Assembly (NCBI GenBank): GCA_041395665.1
Contig: JAWLAB010000002.1
Span: forward strand, 186,001 to 250,000
Reading direction: 5' to 3'
Length of the DNA: 64,000 nucleotides
Source: Pseudomonadales bacterium
Lineage (GTDB): Bacteria > Pseudomonadota > Gammaproteobacteria > Pseudomonadales > UBA7239
Shown: one piece after another, positions 22,034 through 31,386 of the stretch
Position numbering within the stretch: position 1 is the first letter of the stretch
Layout: every line of letters starts with the position of its first letter
The notes under the pieces: model-generated
The model's input: the letters and a program-made list of their open reading frames with translations, nothing else
Told to the model about the DNA's origin: nothing
Database searches by the model: none
Position numbers and translations under genes: made by a program

Positions 22034-23938
22034 ATGGACTACCCAGAACACTTTGATGTGATCGTCATCGGCGGCGGTCACGCTGGCACTGAAGCCTGCC
22101 TCGCTGCGGCACGCATGGGCTGTCGCACCCTACTGCTCACGCACAACATCGAAACGCTGGGGCAGATGTCCTGCAATCCTGCCATCGGCGGCATCGGCAA
22201 AAGCCACTTGGTGAAGGAAGTCGATGCATTGGGCGGCGCGATGGCGCGCGCCACTGACCAAGCAGGCATCCAATTTCGCATCCTCAATTCGCGCAAAGGC
22301 CCTGCAGTACGCGCCACCCGCGCGCAAGCCGATCGCGTGCTGTACAAAGCGGCGATTCGTTCAATCCTAGAAAATCAGCCTAATTTGCAGATTTTCCAGC
22401 AGGCTGTGGATGATTTGATCGTGCAAAACGATGCCGTAACCGGTGTGGTGACGCAAACTGGCATTCGCTTTTTTGCGCCCTGTGTCGTGTTGAGCACGGG
22501 CACTTTTCTTGGCGGCAAAATTCACATCGGTTTGGATAACCATTCCGGCGGTCGCGCGGGTGATCCACCCTCCATTGCACTCGCCGCAAGATTGCGCGAA
22601 CTGCCGCTGCGCGTTGATCGCCTGAAAACCGGCACGCCGCCGCGCATCGACGCACGCTCCGTCGATTTCAGCGCCGTGCAGCCGCAACCTGGCGATACAC
22701 CGCTGCCAGTAATGTCCTTCATGGGTTCGGTGAGCGAACACCCGCAACAGGTGAACTGCTACATCACCCACACCAACGAGCGCACGCACGAGATTATTCG
22801 CGGCGCGCTGGATCGCTCGCCCATGTACACCGGTGTGATTGAAGGCATAGGTCCGCGCTACTGCCCATCGATTGAAGACAAAATTCACCGCTTTGCCGAC
22901 AAACTGTCGCATCAAGTGTTTATCGAACCGGAAGGGCTGACCACGCACGAGCTGTACCCCAACGGCATTTCCACCTCGCTGCCGTTTGATGTGCAACTGG
23001 CTCTGGTGCGCTCGATACGCGGCATGGAAAACGCGCACATCACCCGTCCCGGCTACGCCATCGAATACGACTTTTTTGATCCGCGCGACTTGCAGCACAC
23101 CTTGGAAACCAAACCTATCCAAGGCCTGTTTTTTGCCGGTCAGATCAACGGCACCACCGGCTACGAAGAGGCGGCCGCGCAGGGCTTGCTGGCCGGTATC
23201 AACGCCGGCTTGAAAGCGCAGGGCAAGCCGAGTTGGTATCCGCGCCGCGACGAAGCCTACATCGGCGTGATGATCGACGACTTAATCACCCTCGGCACAC
23301 GCGAGCCCTACCGCATGTTCACCAGCCGCGCCGAGTACCGCCTGCTGCTGCGCGAAGACAACGCCGATCTGCGCCTCACCGCCAAAGGGCGCGAGCTGGG
23401 CTTGGTGGACGATGCACGCTGGGCGCGCTTCTGTGCCAAGCAAGACGGTATCGCCGGCGAGAGCGAACGCTTACGCACCACCTATATCCACCCCAACACG
23501 CCTGCCGCTGACAGCTTGGTCGGCCGCCTCAGCAGCCCACTTTTACGCGAAGCCAGCTTGATGGATTTGCTGAAACGCCCCGAGTTTGGCTATGCCGACA
23601 TCGCCGCGTTAAAAGGCGCAGCCGTGCAGGACGAGCAAGTGGCCGAGCAGGTGGAAATCAGTGCCAAATACGCGGGCTACATCGACCGTCAGCAGGAGGA
23701 CATTGAGCGCCTACAACGCTCCGAGGCCGTCGCCATTCCCACAGGTTTTGACTACAGCGCCGTCAAAGGGCTGTCGCACGAAGTCACCCACAAACTCACG
23801 CAAGCGCAGCCCGCCACCATCGGCCAAGCTTCGCGCGTGCCGGGCGTCACTCCCGCTGCGATTTCCCTGCTACTCATCAATCTGAAGAAAAAATCCACCT
23901 CTGCTGCCCCGCGTGACGATGCAAGCCTTGCTGGATAA
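22034..23938 (+). CDS. mnmG: tRNA uridine-5-carboxymethylaminomethyl modification enzyme MnmG (GidA)
   Basis: MnmG, 634 aa, FAD protein that with MnmE installs the cmnm5 group on U34 of several tRNAs. The dinucleotide-binding motif is [39 protein letters not shown] and [16 protein letters not shown] are family signatures. ATG at 22034 starts the conserved DYPEHFDV region and is preferred over an upstream in-frame codon. It is the first gene of an operon with rsmG, parA and parB, each overlapping or close to the next. Confidence 0.98.
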   Translation: MDYPEHFDVIVIGGGHAGTEACLAAARMGCRTLLLTHNIETLGQMSCNPAIGGIGKSHLVKEVDALGGAMARATDQAGIQFRILNSRKGPAVRATRAQADRVLYKAAIRSILENQPNLQIFQQAVDDLIVQNDAVTGVVTQTGIRFFAPCVVLSTGTFLGGKIHIGLDNHSGGRAGDPPSIALAARLRELPLRVDRLKTGTPPRIDARSVDFSAVQPQPGDTPLPVMSFMGSVSEHPQQVNCYITHTNERTHEIIRGALDRSPMYTGVIEGIGPRYCPSIEDKIHRFADKLSHQVFIEPEGLTTHELYPNGISTSLPFDVQLALVRSIRGMENAHITRPGYAIEYDFFDPRDLQHTLETKPIQGLFFAGQINGTTGYEEAAAQGLLAGINAGLKAQGKPSWYPRRDEAYIGVMIDDLITLGTREPYRMFTSRAEYRLLLREDNADLRLTAKGRELGLVDDARWARFCAKQDGIAGESERLRTTYIHPNTPAADSLVGRLSSPLLREASLMDLLKRPEFGYADIAALKGAAVQDEQVAEQVEISAKYAGYIDRQQEDIERLQRSEAVAIPTGFDYSAVKGLSHEVTHKLTQAQPATIGQASRVPGVTPAAISLLLINLKKKSTSAAPRDDASLAG

Positions 23939-24554
23939 GGGGCTGGCGGCGCTGGAAATCAGCGCCAGCGCCGAACAGCGTGCGCAGTGGCTGGCCTATG
24001 TGCAACTGCTCGCCAAGTGGAATCAGGCCTATAACTTGACGGCCGTGCGCGAGCCGCGCGAGATGGTGAGCCGTCACTTACTGGACAGCCTCGCTGTCGC
24101 CAAACACATGCACAGCACGCGGCTCTTGGATGTCGGTGCCGGTGCCGGCATTCCCTCTATCCCGCTGGCGATCTTGTGGCCAGAGCGCCAACTCACGGCC
24201 TTGGACAGCAACGGCAAAAAGACGCGCTTTATGGATCAGGCGCGCATCGAGCTGGGCTTGCAGAATTTCAGCGTGGTGCAGTCGCGGGTGGAGGAGTACC
24301 AGAGCGAGCTGCCGTTTGATGGCATCCTATCCCGCGCCTACGCCTCGCTCGCCGATTTCGTGCAGTCCAGCCAGCACTTGCTGGCAGCGGGCGGCTGCTT
24401 CTGGGCGATGAAGGCGCAGCTCGATTCCGCCGAGTTGAGCGCCCTGCCAAAACCCTTTAAGGTGAGCGCCTGCCTGCGCTTGCAGGTGCCGAATTGCAAT
24501 GCGGAAAGACACCTGATCCGCTGCGAACTCTCTGACGGAATAGCCACAACGTGA
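23913..24554 (+). CDS. rsmG: 16S rRNA (guanine527-N7)-methyltransferase
   Basis: RsmG (GidB), 213 aa, methylates G527 of 16S rRNA using SAM. Motifs: [20 protein letters not shown], then SAM-binding [17 protein letters not shown] and [11 protein letters not shown]. The start is GTG at 23913, overlapping mnmG by 26 bp; an ATG two codons later (23919) is also possible. Loss of this enzyme in other bacteria gives low-level streptomycin resistance. Confidence 0.96.
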   Translation: MTMQALLDKGLAALEISASAEQRAQWLAYVQLLAKWNQAYNLTAVREPREMVSRHLLDSLAVAKHMHSTRLLDVGAGAGIPSIPLAILWPERQLTALDSNGKKTRFMDQARIELGLQNFSVVQSRVEEYQSELPFDGILSRAYASLADFVQSSQHLLAAGGCFWAMKAQLDSAELSALPKPFKVSACLRLQVPNCNAERHLIRCELSDGIATT

Positions 24555-25357
24555 GCAAAATTATTGCCATTGCCAATCAGAAAGGCGGGGTCGGCAAGAC
24601 CACCACTTCTGTGAACCTCGCCGCGTCGCTGGCTGCCACCAAACGCCGCGTGCTGCTGGTGGATCTCGACCCGCAGGGCAATGCCACCATGGGCTTGGGC
24701 ATCGACAAACACGAGCTGAAATACAGCGCGCACGATGTGTTGGTCGATGACAGTTTTGATATTAAAAACGCGATCCAAAAAAGTGAAACATCCGGCTGCG
24801 ATCTTCTGCCTGCCAACAGCGATTTGACGGCGGCAAAAGTCGAAATGCTCAGCCTGATGATGAAGGAACAGCGCCTGAAACATCAGCTCAAAAAAGTGCG
24901 CAGCGATTACGATTACATTTTGATCGACTGCCCACCCGCGTTGAACATTTTGACCGTCAACGCACTCGCCGCCGCCGACAGTGTTTTGATCACTATGCAG
25001 TGCGAGTATTACGCGCTGGAAGGTTTGTCGGATTTGTTGTCCTCGATCGAACAAATTAAATCGGCCGTCAATCCACACTTAGAAGTGGAAGGCATTTTGC
25101 GCACCATGTACGACCCGCGCATCAGCTTGACCACGGAAGTTTCCAACCAACTCGCGGAATATTTTGGCGACAAGCTGTATCGCAGCGTGATCCCGCGCAA
25201 CATCAAACTCGCGGAAGCGCCGAGCTACGGCTTACCTGTACTGCATTACGATCGTCAATCCAAAGGCGCGTTGGCTTATTTGGCATTGACTGGTGAAATT
25301 TTGCGGCGACACGGCGCAACCAGCAATGTGCCAGAAGTTGCTACTGCCACGGCTTAA
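24551..25357 (+). CDS. parA: chromosome partitioning ATPase ParA (Soj)
   Basis: ParA, 268 aa, deviant Walker ATPase that segregates the origin region with ParB. Walker A is KGGVGKTTT at residues about 11-19, with the signature lysine; other motifs are LLVDLDPQGNATMGLG and YILIDCPPAL. The GTG start overlaps the rsmG stop by 4 bp. The gene pair with parB and its position beside mnmG-rsmG mark it as chromosomal. Confidence 0.97.
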   Translation: MSKIIAIANQKGGVGKTTTSVNLAASLAATKRRVLLVDLDPQGNATMGLGIDKHELKYSAHDVLVDDSFDIKNAIQKSETSGCDLLPANSDLTAAKVEMLSLMMKEQRLKHQLKKVRSDYDYILIDCPPALNILTVNALAAADSVLITMQCEYYALEGLSDLLSSIEQIKSAVNPHLEVEGILRTMYDPRISLTTEVSNQLAEYFGDKLYRSVIPRNIKLAEAPSYGLPVLHYDRQSKGALAYLALTGEILRRHGATSNVPEVATATA

Positions 25358-25403
25358 TCGTTTTTTACCTCTTCCTGAATACTGAAATTAATCGACAAAA
25401 AAC

Positions 25404-26366
25404 ATGAACGCAAAAAAGAAAAAATTGGGCAAAGGGTTAGACGCACTGCTCGGCGGCGCGTTAAAGAAAGCACATATCGAAGAACCCACAACAACGGAAG
25501 CTATCGCGGCAGCGATTGCTGCAGCACCTATTGTTTCTGTTGAAGACAAAAATACGCTGCGCGACGGTCAGTTAGTCAAACTACCGGTGGAGTGGTTACA
25601 GCGCGGCAAATACCAACCGCGCCGCGAAATGGATCAAGAGGCGTTAAGCGAGCTTGCCAACTCCATCAAAGCACAGGGCGTGATGCAGCCCATCGTTGTG
25701 CGCCCAACCAGCAACGCAGAAAAACCCAGCGTGCGCTACGAAATCATCGCCGGTGAACGCCGCTGGCGCGCCACGCAACTGGCTGGTTTAGATGCCATTC
25801 CTGCGGTTATTCGCGATGTCGGTGACGATGCCGCGATTGCGATGGCGTTGATCGAAAACATTCAACGCGAAAACTTAAATCCGATTGAAGAAGCCGTTGC
25901 ACTGCAACGCCTGAAAGATCAATTTGAATTAACACATCAAGAAGTAGCTGATGCGGTGGGCAAATCGCGCGTCACCGTCACCAACTTATTGCGTTTGATG
26001 TCCTTGACCGACGAAGTGCGTCGCATGTTAGAGCGCGGCGATTTAGAAATGGGCCACGCGCGCGCGCTGCTAAGCCTGGACAACAACGCACAACACACAG
26101 CGGCAAAAAATGTGGTCGATAAAGGCTTGTCTGTGCGTCAGACCGAAGCACTGGTGCGCAACCTGCAACAAAAGCCCGCCGACGAAAAAAATAAAACACC
26201 AGAAACTGCCGCTGTTGATCCTGACATTCGTCGTTTACAAACCGATCTGTCTGAAAAAATTGGCGTGCCGGTGCAAGTGCTACACAACAGCAAAGGCAGC
26301 GGCAAATTGGTTTTGCGCTACAACAGCTTGGATGAATTGGACGGCATCCTCGCGCATATACGCTGA
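25404..26366 (+). CDS. parB: chromosome partitioning protein ParB (Spo0J)
   Basis: ParB, 320 aa, parS-binding CTPase clamp. N-terminal KKLGKGLDALLGG is the ParA-interacting start; VEWLQRGKYQPRREMDQEAL, the CTP-binding motif GERRWRA and NIQRENLNPIEEA follow; a helix-turn-helix is near LTHQEVADAVGKSRVTVTNL; the C-terminal dimerisation domain includes GSGKLVLRYNS. No parS site of the usual GTTTCACGTGAAAC type was spotted in the window. Confidence 0.96.
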   Translation: MNAKKKKLGKGLDALLGGALKKAHIEEPTTTEAIAAAIAAAPIVSVEDKNTLRDGQLVKLPVEWLQRGKYQPRREMDQEALSELANSIKAQGVMQPIVVRPTSNAEKPSVRYEIIAGERRWRATQLAGLDAIPAVIRDVGDDAAIAMALIENIQRENLNPIEEAVALQRLKDQFELTHQEVADAVGKSRVTVTNLLRLMSLTDEVRRMLERGDLEMGHARALLSLDNNAQHTAAKNVVDKGLSVRQTEALVRNLQQKPADEKNKTPETAAVDPDIRRLQTDLSEKIGVPVQVLHNSKGSGKLVLRYNSLDELDGILAHIR

Positions 26367-26426
26367 ATGTTTTTTGATTTTTTGCGTTAGCTATCGCGGC
26401 ATATTGCCCCTACAATTGCCGCCTTT

Positions 26427-26503
<77 letters not shown>

Positions 26504-26504
26504 T

Positions 26505-27308
26505 CTAACGCCCCGCATGTTTTCTAATAATCGCCAACTGCTTCCCTAACGCCTGATCAACCACGCGCGGCAACAGCGCATTGATGCGCACAAATAAAGA
26601 CTCTGGCCAACCAAAAAAATATTGGCTGGGTGCGCCTTTGATAAACAAGGCCACCACTTTTTTAGCGACAATTTCTGGCGCATCCATAGCGTTGCCCAGC
26701 GCATTATTCATCGCCACAACAGGATCCGAATTCAACGCCGTGCGAGTGGCGCGCGGTGCAAAATACAAAACACGAATATCCGACTGCGCCAGCTCACGCC
26801 GCAGGGCTTCACTAAAGCCACGCAGACCAAATTTGCTGGCACAGTAGGCGGTATAACCTGGGTAGCCAATGCTGCCAAAGGTAGAGCCTATGTTCAAAAT
26901 ACGCGCATTAGTGTCTTTACTCAGCACCGGCAATAGTGCGCGTGTCAATAAAATGGGAGCTACCAAGTTCAAATGTATTTGTGCGTGCAACATAGTTTCT
27001 GTTTGATCTTCCAGCCAAGCAAAATGGTTAATGCCGGCGTTATTGATCAACCCGTACAAACCGTTGGGCAGAGATAAACACATTTGTATGATGCGCTGTC
27101 TATCTTCCGGCACCAATAAATCTGCTGCCACTACTTGTGCATGACCGCCATTAGCCACAATGCGCGCTCGCACACTGTCCAGTGATACTTCATCGCGCCC
27201 CACTAGCAAAACATTAGCGCCATTGCGCGCCAATTCTTCCGCAATACAGCCACCAATGCCACCGCTAGCGCCTGTAACTAAAATTGTTTTTCCTTGTAAG
27301 GCTTTCAC
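26505..27308 (-). CDS. SDR-family oxidoreductase of the diiron-oxidase cluster
   Basis: Short-chain dehydrogenase, 267 aa, with NAD(P)-binding TGASGGIGG, structural NNAG, catalytic Ser in NIGSTFGS, and YCASK. A hydrophobic C-terminal tail (QYFFGWPESLFVRINALLP) may associate with membrane or lipid, as in several SDRs acting on fatty substrates. GTG at 27308 is preferred because GAGAG is spaced eight bases from it; a GTG three codons upstream is too close to that site. It is the last gene of a four-gene operon (hemolysin-family protein, AMP ligase, diiron oxidase, SDR) and probably reduces or oxidises the pathway intermediate. Confidence 0.88.
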   Translation of the reverse strand: MKALQGKTILVTGASGGIGGCIAEELARNGANVLLVGRDEVSLDSVRARIVANGGHAQVVAADLLVPEDRQRIIQMCLSLPNGLYGLINNAGINHFAWLEDQTETMLHAQIHLNLVAPILLTRALLPVLSKDTNARILNIGSTFGSIGYPGYTAYCASKFGLRGFSEALRRELAQSDIRVLYFAPRATRTALNSDPVVAMNNALGNAMDAPEIVAKKVVALFIKGAPSQYFFGWPESLFVRINALLPRVVDQALGKQLAIIRKHAGR

Positions 27309-27322
27309 ACAAAACACTCTCT

Positions 27323-27976
27323 TTATTTAATGGCGCGAAACATGTCGGCGTACAGTCGAAAAATAATTTTTGCCACATGAACAATGTCGTCTTGATCTTT
27401 CTGGTCATCAATTTTATTCACGACACTTTCAAAAAAATCGATATGCTCAACATCCAAGGAACCGTGAGAATACAAATAGCTAAATGCTTGTTTTGGAAGT
27501 TGCAACGCCAGCCGAATTTTATCTGCCGCTTGGGTAGCTACATTCACGCTGGTTCCCTCCAGCACAAAAACCATCCCCAAAAAACCCACAGGATTGCGCC
27601 GCGACACAAAATCCCAGATAAAACCAATCATCAACTCTACGGGTAGCGACGGCACAGCATGGCGCACAACTTCAGCATCACCACCGCACTGTGTTATATC
27701 GTTCAATATCCATTCTTGATGCCCCACTTCTTCTTCGATGTAATGCGCCATTTTTTCGCGCAACCATTCCTTACTCTCTGGCAACTTAGCGCCCACCGCC
27801 ATCAACAAGGGCAGCGTGTGCTTCACATGGTGATACGCCTGCCCAAGAAACGCGACATATTCCTCACGCGTAATTTCACCTTGCAATGCCGCAGTAATGA
27901 GCGGCGAACTGAGCAGATACTCTCTCTCCAGCACCGTTTCTTGCTGTAGGCGCAAATAAAAATTAGTGGCACTCAT
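27323..27976 (-). CDS. heme-oxygenase-like diiron oxidase (TenA/UndA-like)
   Basis: All-helical protein of 217 aa with the metal-ligand pattern of the heme-oxygenase-like diiron oxidase (HDO) superfamily, which includes UndA and the oxygenase domain of SznF. Candidate ligands are E82 and H86 in EEEVGHQEW, E140 in FVLEGTS, and H171, D175 and H178 in SHGSLDVEH. Enzymes of this type activate O2 for oxidative decarboxylation or N-oxygenation. Automated annotation often calls them TenA or iron-containing redox enzyme; the full ligand set argues against a thiaminase. ATG at 27976 overlaps the AMP-ligase end by 14 bp. The substrate is unknown; an activated or free fatty acid is the simplest guess. 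Confidence 0.82.
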   Translation of the reverse strand: MSATNFYLRLQQETVLEREYLLSSPLITAALQGEITREEYVAFLGQAYHHVKHTLPLLMAVGAKLPESKEWLREKMAHYIEEEVGHQEWILNDITQCGGDAEVVRHAVPSLPVELMIGFIWDFVSRRNPVGFLGMVFVLEGTSVNVATQAADKIRLALQLPKQAFSYLYSHGSLDVEHIDFFESVVNKIDDQKDQDDIVHVAKIIFRLYADMFRAIK

Positions 27977-29384
27977 ACACCATGCCCTCAGTGGATGCAT
28001 AAAAACTGTCAATACCTGTTTTGAAATGCAGCGCAATATCATCGCGCTTATTTCTTCCGTTGCTCGTCGCCAAACCATTATTTGATGAAAAGGCTGTTGG
28101 GGTGCGCAATAGTTTTTTAACTTGCGCGTAATCCGGCAAAGCCAGATTTGTTTGATCAACTGCTTGCTGCAAAGCTACATCAGATAAATTCGGCGCATAC
28201 ATTACGGCGACTAAAAATGGTTTCGCCTCACCAAAAACCGCTGCCTGCAAAATACCTTCTCGGCTTAACAATTCACTTTCCACCCATTCAGGGCTGATAT
28301 TTCTACCATAGCTACTGACAATAAGATTTTTGCGGCGACCAACAATGGATACAAAACCATCGCTGTCGATACTAGCGAGATCACCCGTAGGCAACCAAGC
28401 GCTGCTCTGCGTTTCCGCTTGATTGAGATAGCCTAAAAAATGGCTACCCGCCACTTCCAATTCACCCATATCATTCACGCGCACTGCCGCATGCGCCAAA
28501 GGTTTACCCACTGTATCCAACTTATCTGCTTTAGGTTGATTAAAACACACTACGGAACCGCACTCCGACAAACCGTAACCCTCGTACACAGGCAGCCCTC
28601 GCTGGCGCGCAGCGCGCAATAAATCCGATGCAACACGCGCGCCACCCACGGCGATCAATTTAAAAAAACTGAGATCGTACTGCGCCAGCAACGGCAATAA
28701 AGCTTTCAACATTTGCGGCAGAATGATGCAGCTTTCTGCGCGTTGCTCAACCGCATATCGCAAAAAGGCTGCCGCATCCCATTCACTAGAACCGCGCCAA
28801 CCGACGACAGACAGCGGAGGAATCACACACTCAATTTCTGCTGCCGTTGCCGCATAAGCACCGGCAATATTTTCCAACAATACCGGCAGCGGCAGCACAC
28901 ACAAATGCCGCTGCACGCCCAGCTCCAACAATACTCCTGCAATGGATTGCGCAACAGTTTCTTGCGCTTGTTGTGACAAACACACGCCCTAGGCTGCCCT
29001 GTTGAACCCGATGTAAACGTAATTTTTGCCGTTCCTTGCGGCAATGCCACAACAGGCGCACGACGCTCAAGACGACACAAACCCACGGTCGACTCAGGCG
29101 GCACAAACCGTAAACCCGCATTGCCGCCACAGTGGTGCATCGGGCTGATCTGTCAGCAGCGTGCCAACTCCCGCACTCTCAAACGCCCATTGCATTTGTG
29201 ACGGCGTAAAAAAATGTGGCAGCGGCACACAAACGCGCCCACTTTCTTGGCAAGAAAAATCCGCGCTTAACCACGCTACGCTATTTTCAGCGCACAAAGC
29301 CACAGCGCCGCTGCCTTCCTGCAAGGCATTTACCAGCGCAGCCTGCTCACCGCGCGGCTCAAGCCACTGCCGGCAAATTGTCAT
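27963..29384 (-). pseudogene. AMP-binding (acyl/aryl-adenylating) enzyme with two frameshifts
   Basis: ANL-superfamily adenylate-forming enzyme, about 470 aa if the frame is restored. The N-terminal part (from ATG 29384, overlapping the upstream gene by 26 bp) reads QAALVNALQEGSGAVALCAE onward to LWRQCGFTVCAA. The frame then shifts near 29095 to ESTVGLCRLERRAPVVALPQ and the ATP-binding loop TSGSTGQP, and shifts again near 28988 at a CCC run (G run in the gene). The last 330 codons are open, with YEGYGLSECG, WLPTGDLASID, the hinge GRRKNLIVSSYGRNISPEWVE and a truncated-looking C-terminus. No carrier domain is present. The enzyme would activate a carboxylic acid for the cluster. Both shifts are single bases, so sequencing error is plausible. 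Confidence 0.85.
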
Positions 29385-30030
29385 ACACACCTGCCAGCGC
29401 TTGTACACAAGCAGCCGCCAACATTGGACGACGCAACAGCGCCGCATGCGCGGCAACCAGAGAAATAGCAATCACGACAGTCTCTTGCGTGTAATAACTG
29501 CCCCAAGCAAAGCGCGCAGCACCTAAACGCTCTGGCATTGCGCGCACCAAAGGCAGAAAAGGAATATCCAAGCGCGACAGTGTATTTCTCACCGCCGATG
29601 TGGTGTTGCACACACTCCACACATAGCCACGTTTGTAAATTAGCTCAGTCAGCAACGGAAACAATGCGCGCGTCACGCCGGGCACTTGCCCTGCCAAATT
29701 GCCGATCTCCAACACCTTTTCTCGCAGTGTTGGCACACCAGAATGCTGCGCAATTTCTAACTCAATCGGGCTATCCAAATAATGTTCGACAAACAACGCT
29801 TCACTGCCCGCAGGGCGCAAACCCGCCACCCCCATCAACTCCGCGCCCTGAGACAGCCCCAGCAACCACGGCATAAATACCGTTACATTTGCACCATAGT
29901 GCTGTAAAAATTCGCTGGCGACAAAATGTTCCATCGCCGAACGTTCAGCACCCAGCGCGCCTGCTATCACCACCGCAGGGAGAGCATCAACCGCTAGCCC
30001 TCTGCGCTCCAATCGCAGTGCAGATCCCAT
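29359..30030 (-). CDS. thermostable hemolysin (delta-VPH) family protein
   Basis: Protein of 223 aa matching my recollection of the thermostable hemolysin family named after a Vibrio protein. Conserved-looking segments are HYGANVTVFMPWLLGL, VAGLRPAG, LFVEHYLDSPIE, REKVLEIGNLAGQVPG, and WGSYYTQETVVIA near the end. There is no signal peptide, which argues against a classical secreted toxin; an acyltransferase-like fold is a possibility I cannot verify. ATG at 30030 is preferred over GTG 30039 because GAGAGG is spaced eight bases before it. It is the first gene of the four-gene overlapping cluster. Confidence 0.78.
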   Translation of the reverse strand: MGSALRLERRGLAVDALPAVVIAGALGAERSAMEHFVASEFLQHYGANVTVFMPWLLGLSQGAELMGVAGLRPAGSEALFVEHYLDSPIELEIAQHSGVPTLREKVLEIGNLAGQVPGVTRALFPLLTELIYKRGYVWSVCNTTSAVRNTLSRLDIPFLPLVRAMPERLGAARFAWGSYYTQETVVIAISLVAAHAALLRRPMLAAACVQALAGVYDNLPAVA

Positions 30031-30118
30031 AAGATCCACCTCTCACTTATTAACTTCTATGCGTTAAGTATTCTTCTCGTGCAGTGAAAAAAATGTGAAC
30101 GTGACCGCTTTCACCTAA

Positions 30119-30135
30119 TTGAGAATAAAACTCAA
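30119..30135. promoter_or_regulatory. inverted repeat, possible operator upstream of the diiron-oxidase cluster
   Basis: TTGAG and CTCAA flank a seven-base AT-rich spacer, about 90 bases before the first gene of the cluster. A second weaker inverted pair, GTGAA and TTCAC, lies between it and the gene (about 30096-30114). Either could be a regulator site; the 218-bp region holds no gene that I can see. Confidence 0.3.
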
Positions 30136-30248
30136 CAGCAACAGACAATTGGTGACTAGTTGAAGAAAACAGATAATTATTTTCGGCAGCGAACGCGCCT
30201 ATCTTGATAGATTTTTATAGACAGACTTTGATGGTTTTTATCTAGACA

Positions 30249-31352
30249 CTATCGATTTATATTGGAATTTTTATTCTCAGCCGACTCCGTAATGTCTGCA
30301 ATATGGTCGGCCAGCAAAGACTGGCCGTAGGGCGTGAAGTGTGCGTCTAACCAAAGATCTGTACTGGGGAAGTAGCGACTTTTAAAAACAGAGTGTGCCA
30401 CACCACGTTTACCTAACTCATCTGCTAAAGCGCGTATCGCTACTAGATTTTCACCTTGCGTATCTTGTGTCTGCAAAATAACCGCATGAAAAAACAGACC
30501 GCGCTCTTCGCAGTACCGACGAATTTCTGCCAACAGTTTTGCAGACAATATCAGCTTAGCTTTCATGCTTTGCTGTAGCACAGGCAACACTTCCGGCTGG
30601 CCATGTCTGTTAATTAACGCAATGATTGGCGGAATACTATGTGCAATAAAATTCAGGAACTGTACTTGACTAGACCAATCATTAGGCTCTGGAATTTCTG
30701 TCACAGGGATGCCCTGCTCCACAGCTTTGTATGGCACAGGCACATTCGTCAACTGCAAACCATTTTCAGAATCAACAAACACGGGTTTTTGATAAGCATA
30801 CCGTTCTGTTGCGGCGTTATCGTCAAAATCGTTGAAATAAAACTCAAGGATAACACCTTGATAATGGTGCTTGGGATGCCTCTCTAAAAACTGCTGCAGG
30901 CTAAGCCACTCTTGATCAGTGCCGTAACCCGCTATTCCTAAACTGTAGAGATTTTTCTCTGGATTTTTTCTTGTAAAAACAGCGGCAGCGGTCTCATCAT
31001 CTTCGACACCCCAACCCCAAGCATAAGAGTCACCAATCAACAAATAATTTTTCTTACCTTCGACATAAGATGGATATATGTTGCGATACCCTTCTGCATC
31101 GTGCTTAACCGTGACATGAAAATCCTTACTGTAATACGGCGTTGATAGATTTTTTACACCTTTCCATCCCAACAGATCGTCATACTCAAACAGATTGCTA
31201 TAAAAAGCAGGTCGAATACCGCCGCCATAATCAGGGTGCGGCGCAAAAGTTCGCACCAACAACTCGGCAAGCAACAACGCCAAGACCAACCCAATGAACA
31301 CGGCAATAATGTTGCTAACAACTCTCGTCATCCAGGAAAAAAATGAACGCAT
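30249..31352 (-). CDS. membrane-anchored SGNH-hydrolase-like protein
   Basis: Protein of 367 aa with one N-terminal membrane helix (about residues 10-33, NIIAVFIGLVLALLLAELLV) and an external SGNH-type domain. The catalytic serine block is LIGDSYAWGWGV (about residues 105-116); the Asp/His pair is in LDAHFTPYGQ near the C-terminus; FYFNDFDDN may supply the Asn block. Such proteins often deacetylate or acetylate surface polysaccharides or lipids; the substrate is unknown. ATG at 31352 is chosen because upstream sequence of the open frame overlaps the pirin remnant. Its neighbours give no clear clue. Confidence 0.78.
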   Translation of the reverse strand: MRSFFSWMTRVVSNIIAVFIGLVLALLLAELLVRTFAPHPDYGGGIRPAFYSNLFEYDDLLGWKGVKNLSTPYYSKDFHVTVKHDAEGYRNIYPSYVEGKKNYLLIGDSYAWGWGVEDDETAAAVFTRKNPEKNLYSLGIAGYGTDQEWLSLQQFLERHPKHHYQGVILEFYFNDFDDNAATERYAYQKPVFVDSENGLQLTNVPVPYKAVEQGIPVTEIPEPNDWSSQVQFLNFIAHSIPPIIALINRHGQPEVLPVLQQSMKAKLILSAKLLAEIRRYCEERGLFFHAVILQTQDTQGENLVAIRALADELGKRGVAHSVFKSRYFPSTDLWLDAHFTPYGQSLLADHIADITESAENKNSNINR

Positions 31353-31386
31353 GTGATAGGACTCTATAAAATATTCAGGAAGTTTA

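Noticed and set aside
22367..23122. 251-codon minus-strand open frame
   Set aside because: Antisense shadow within mnmG, which is complete and well conserved.
27323..27976. Annotation as TenA thiaminase or a regulator
   Set aside because: The E/H, E, H-x3-D-x2-H ligand pattern fits heme-oxygenase-like diiron oxidases, and no thiamine genes are near it.
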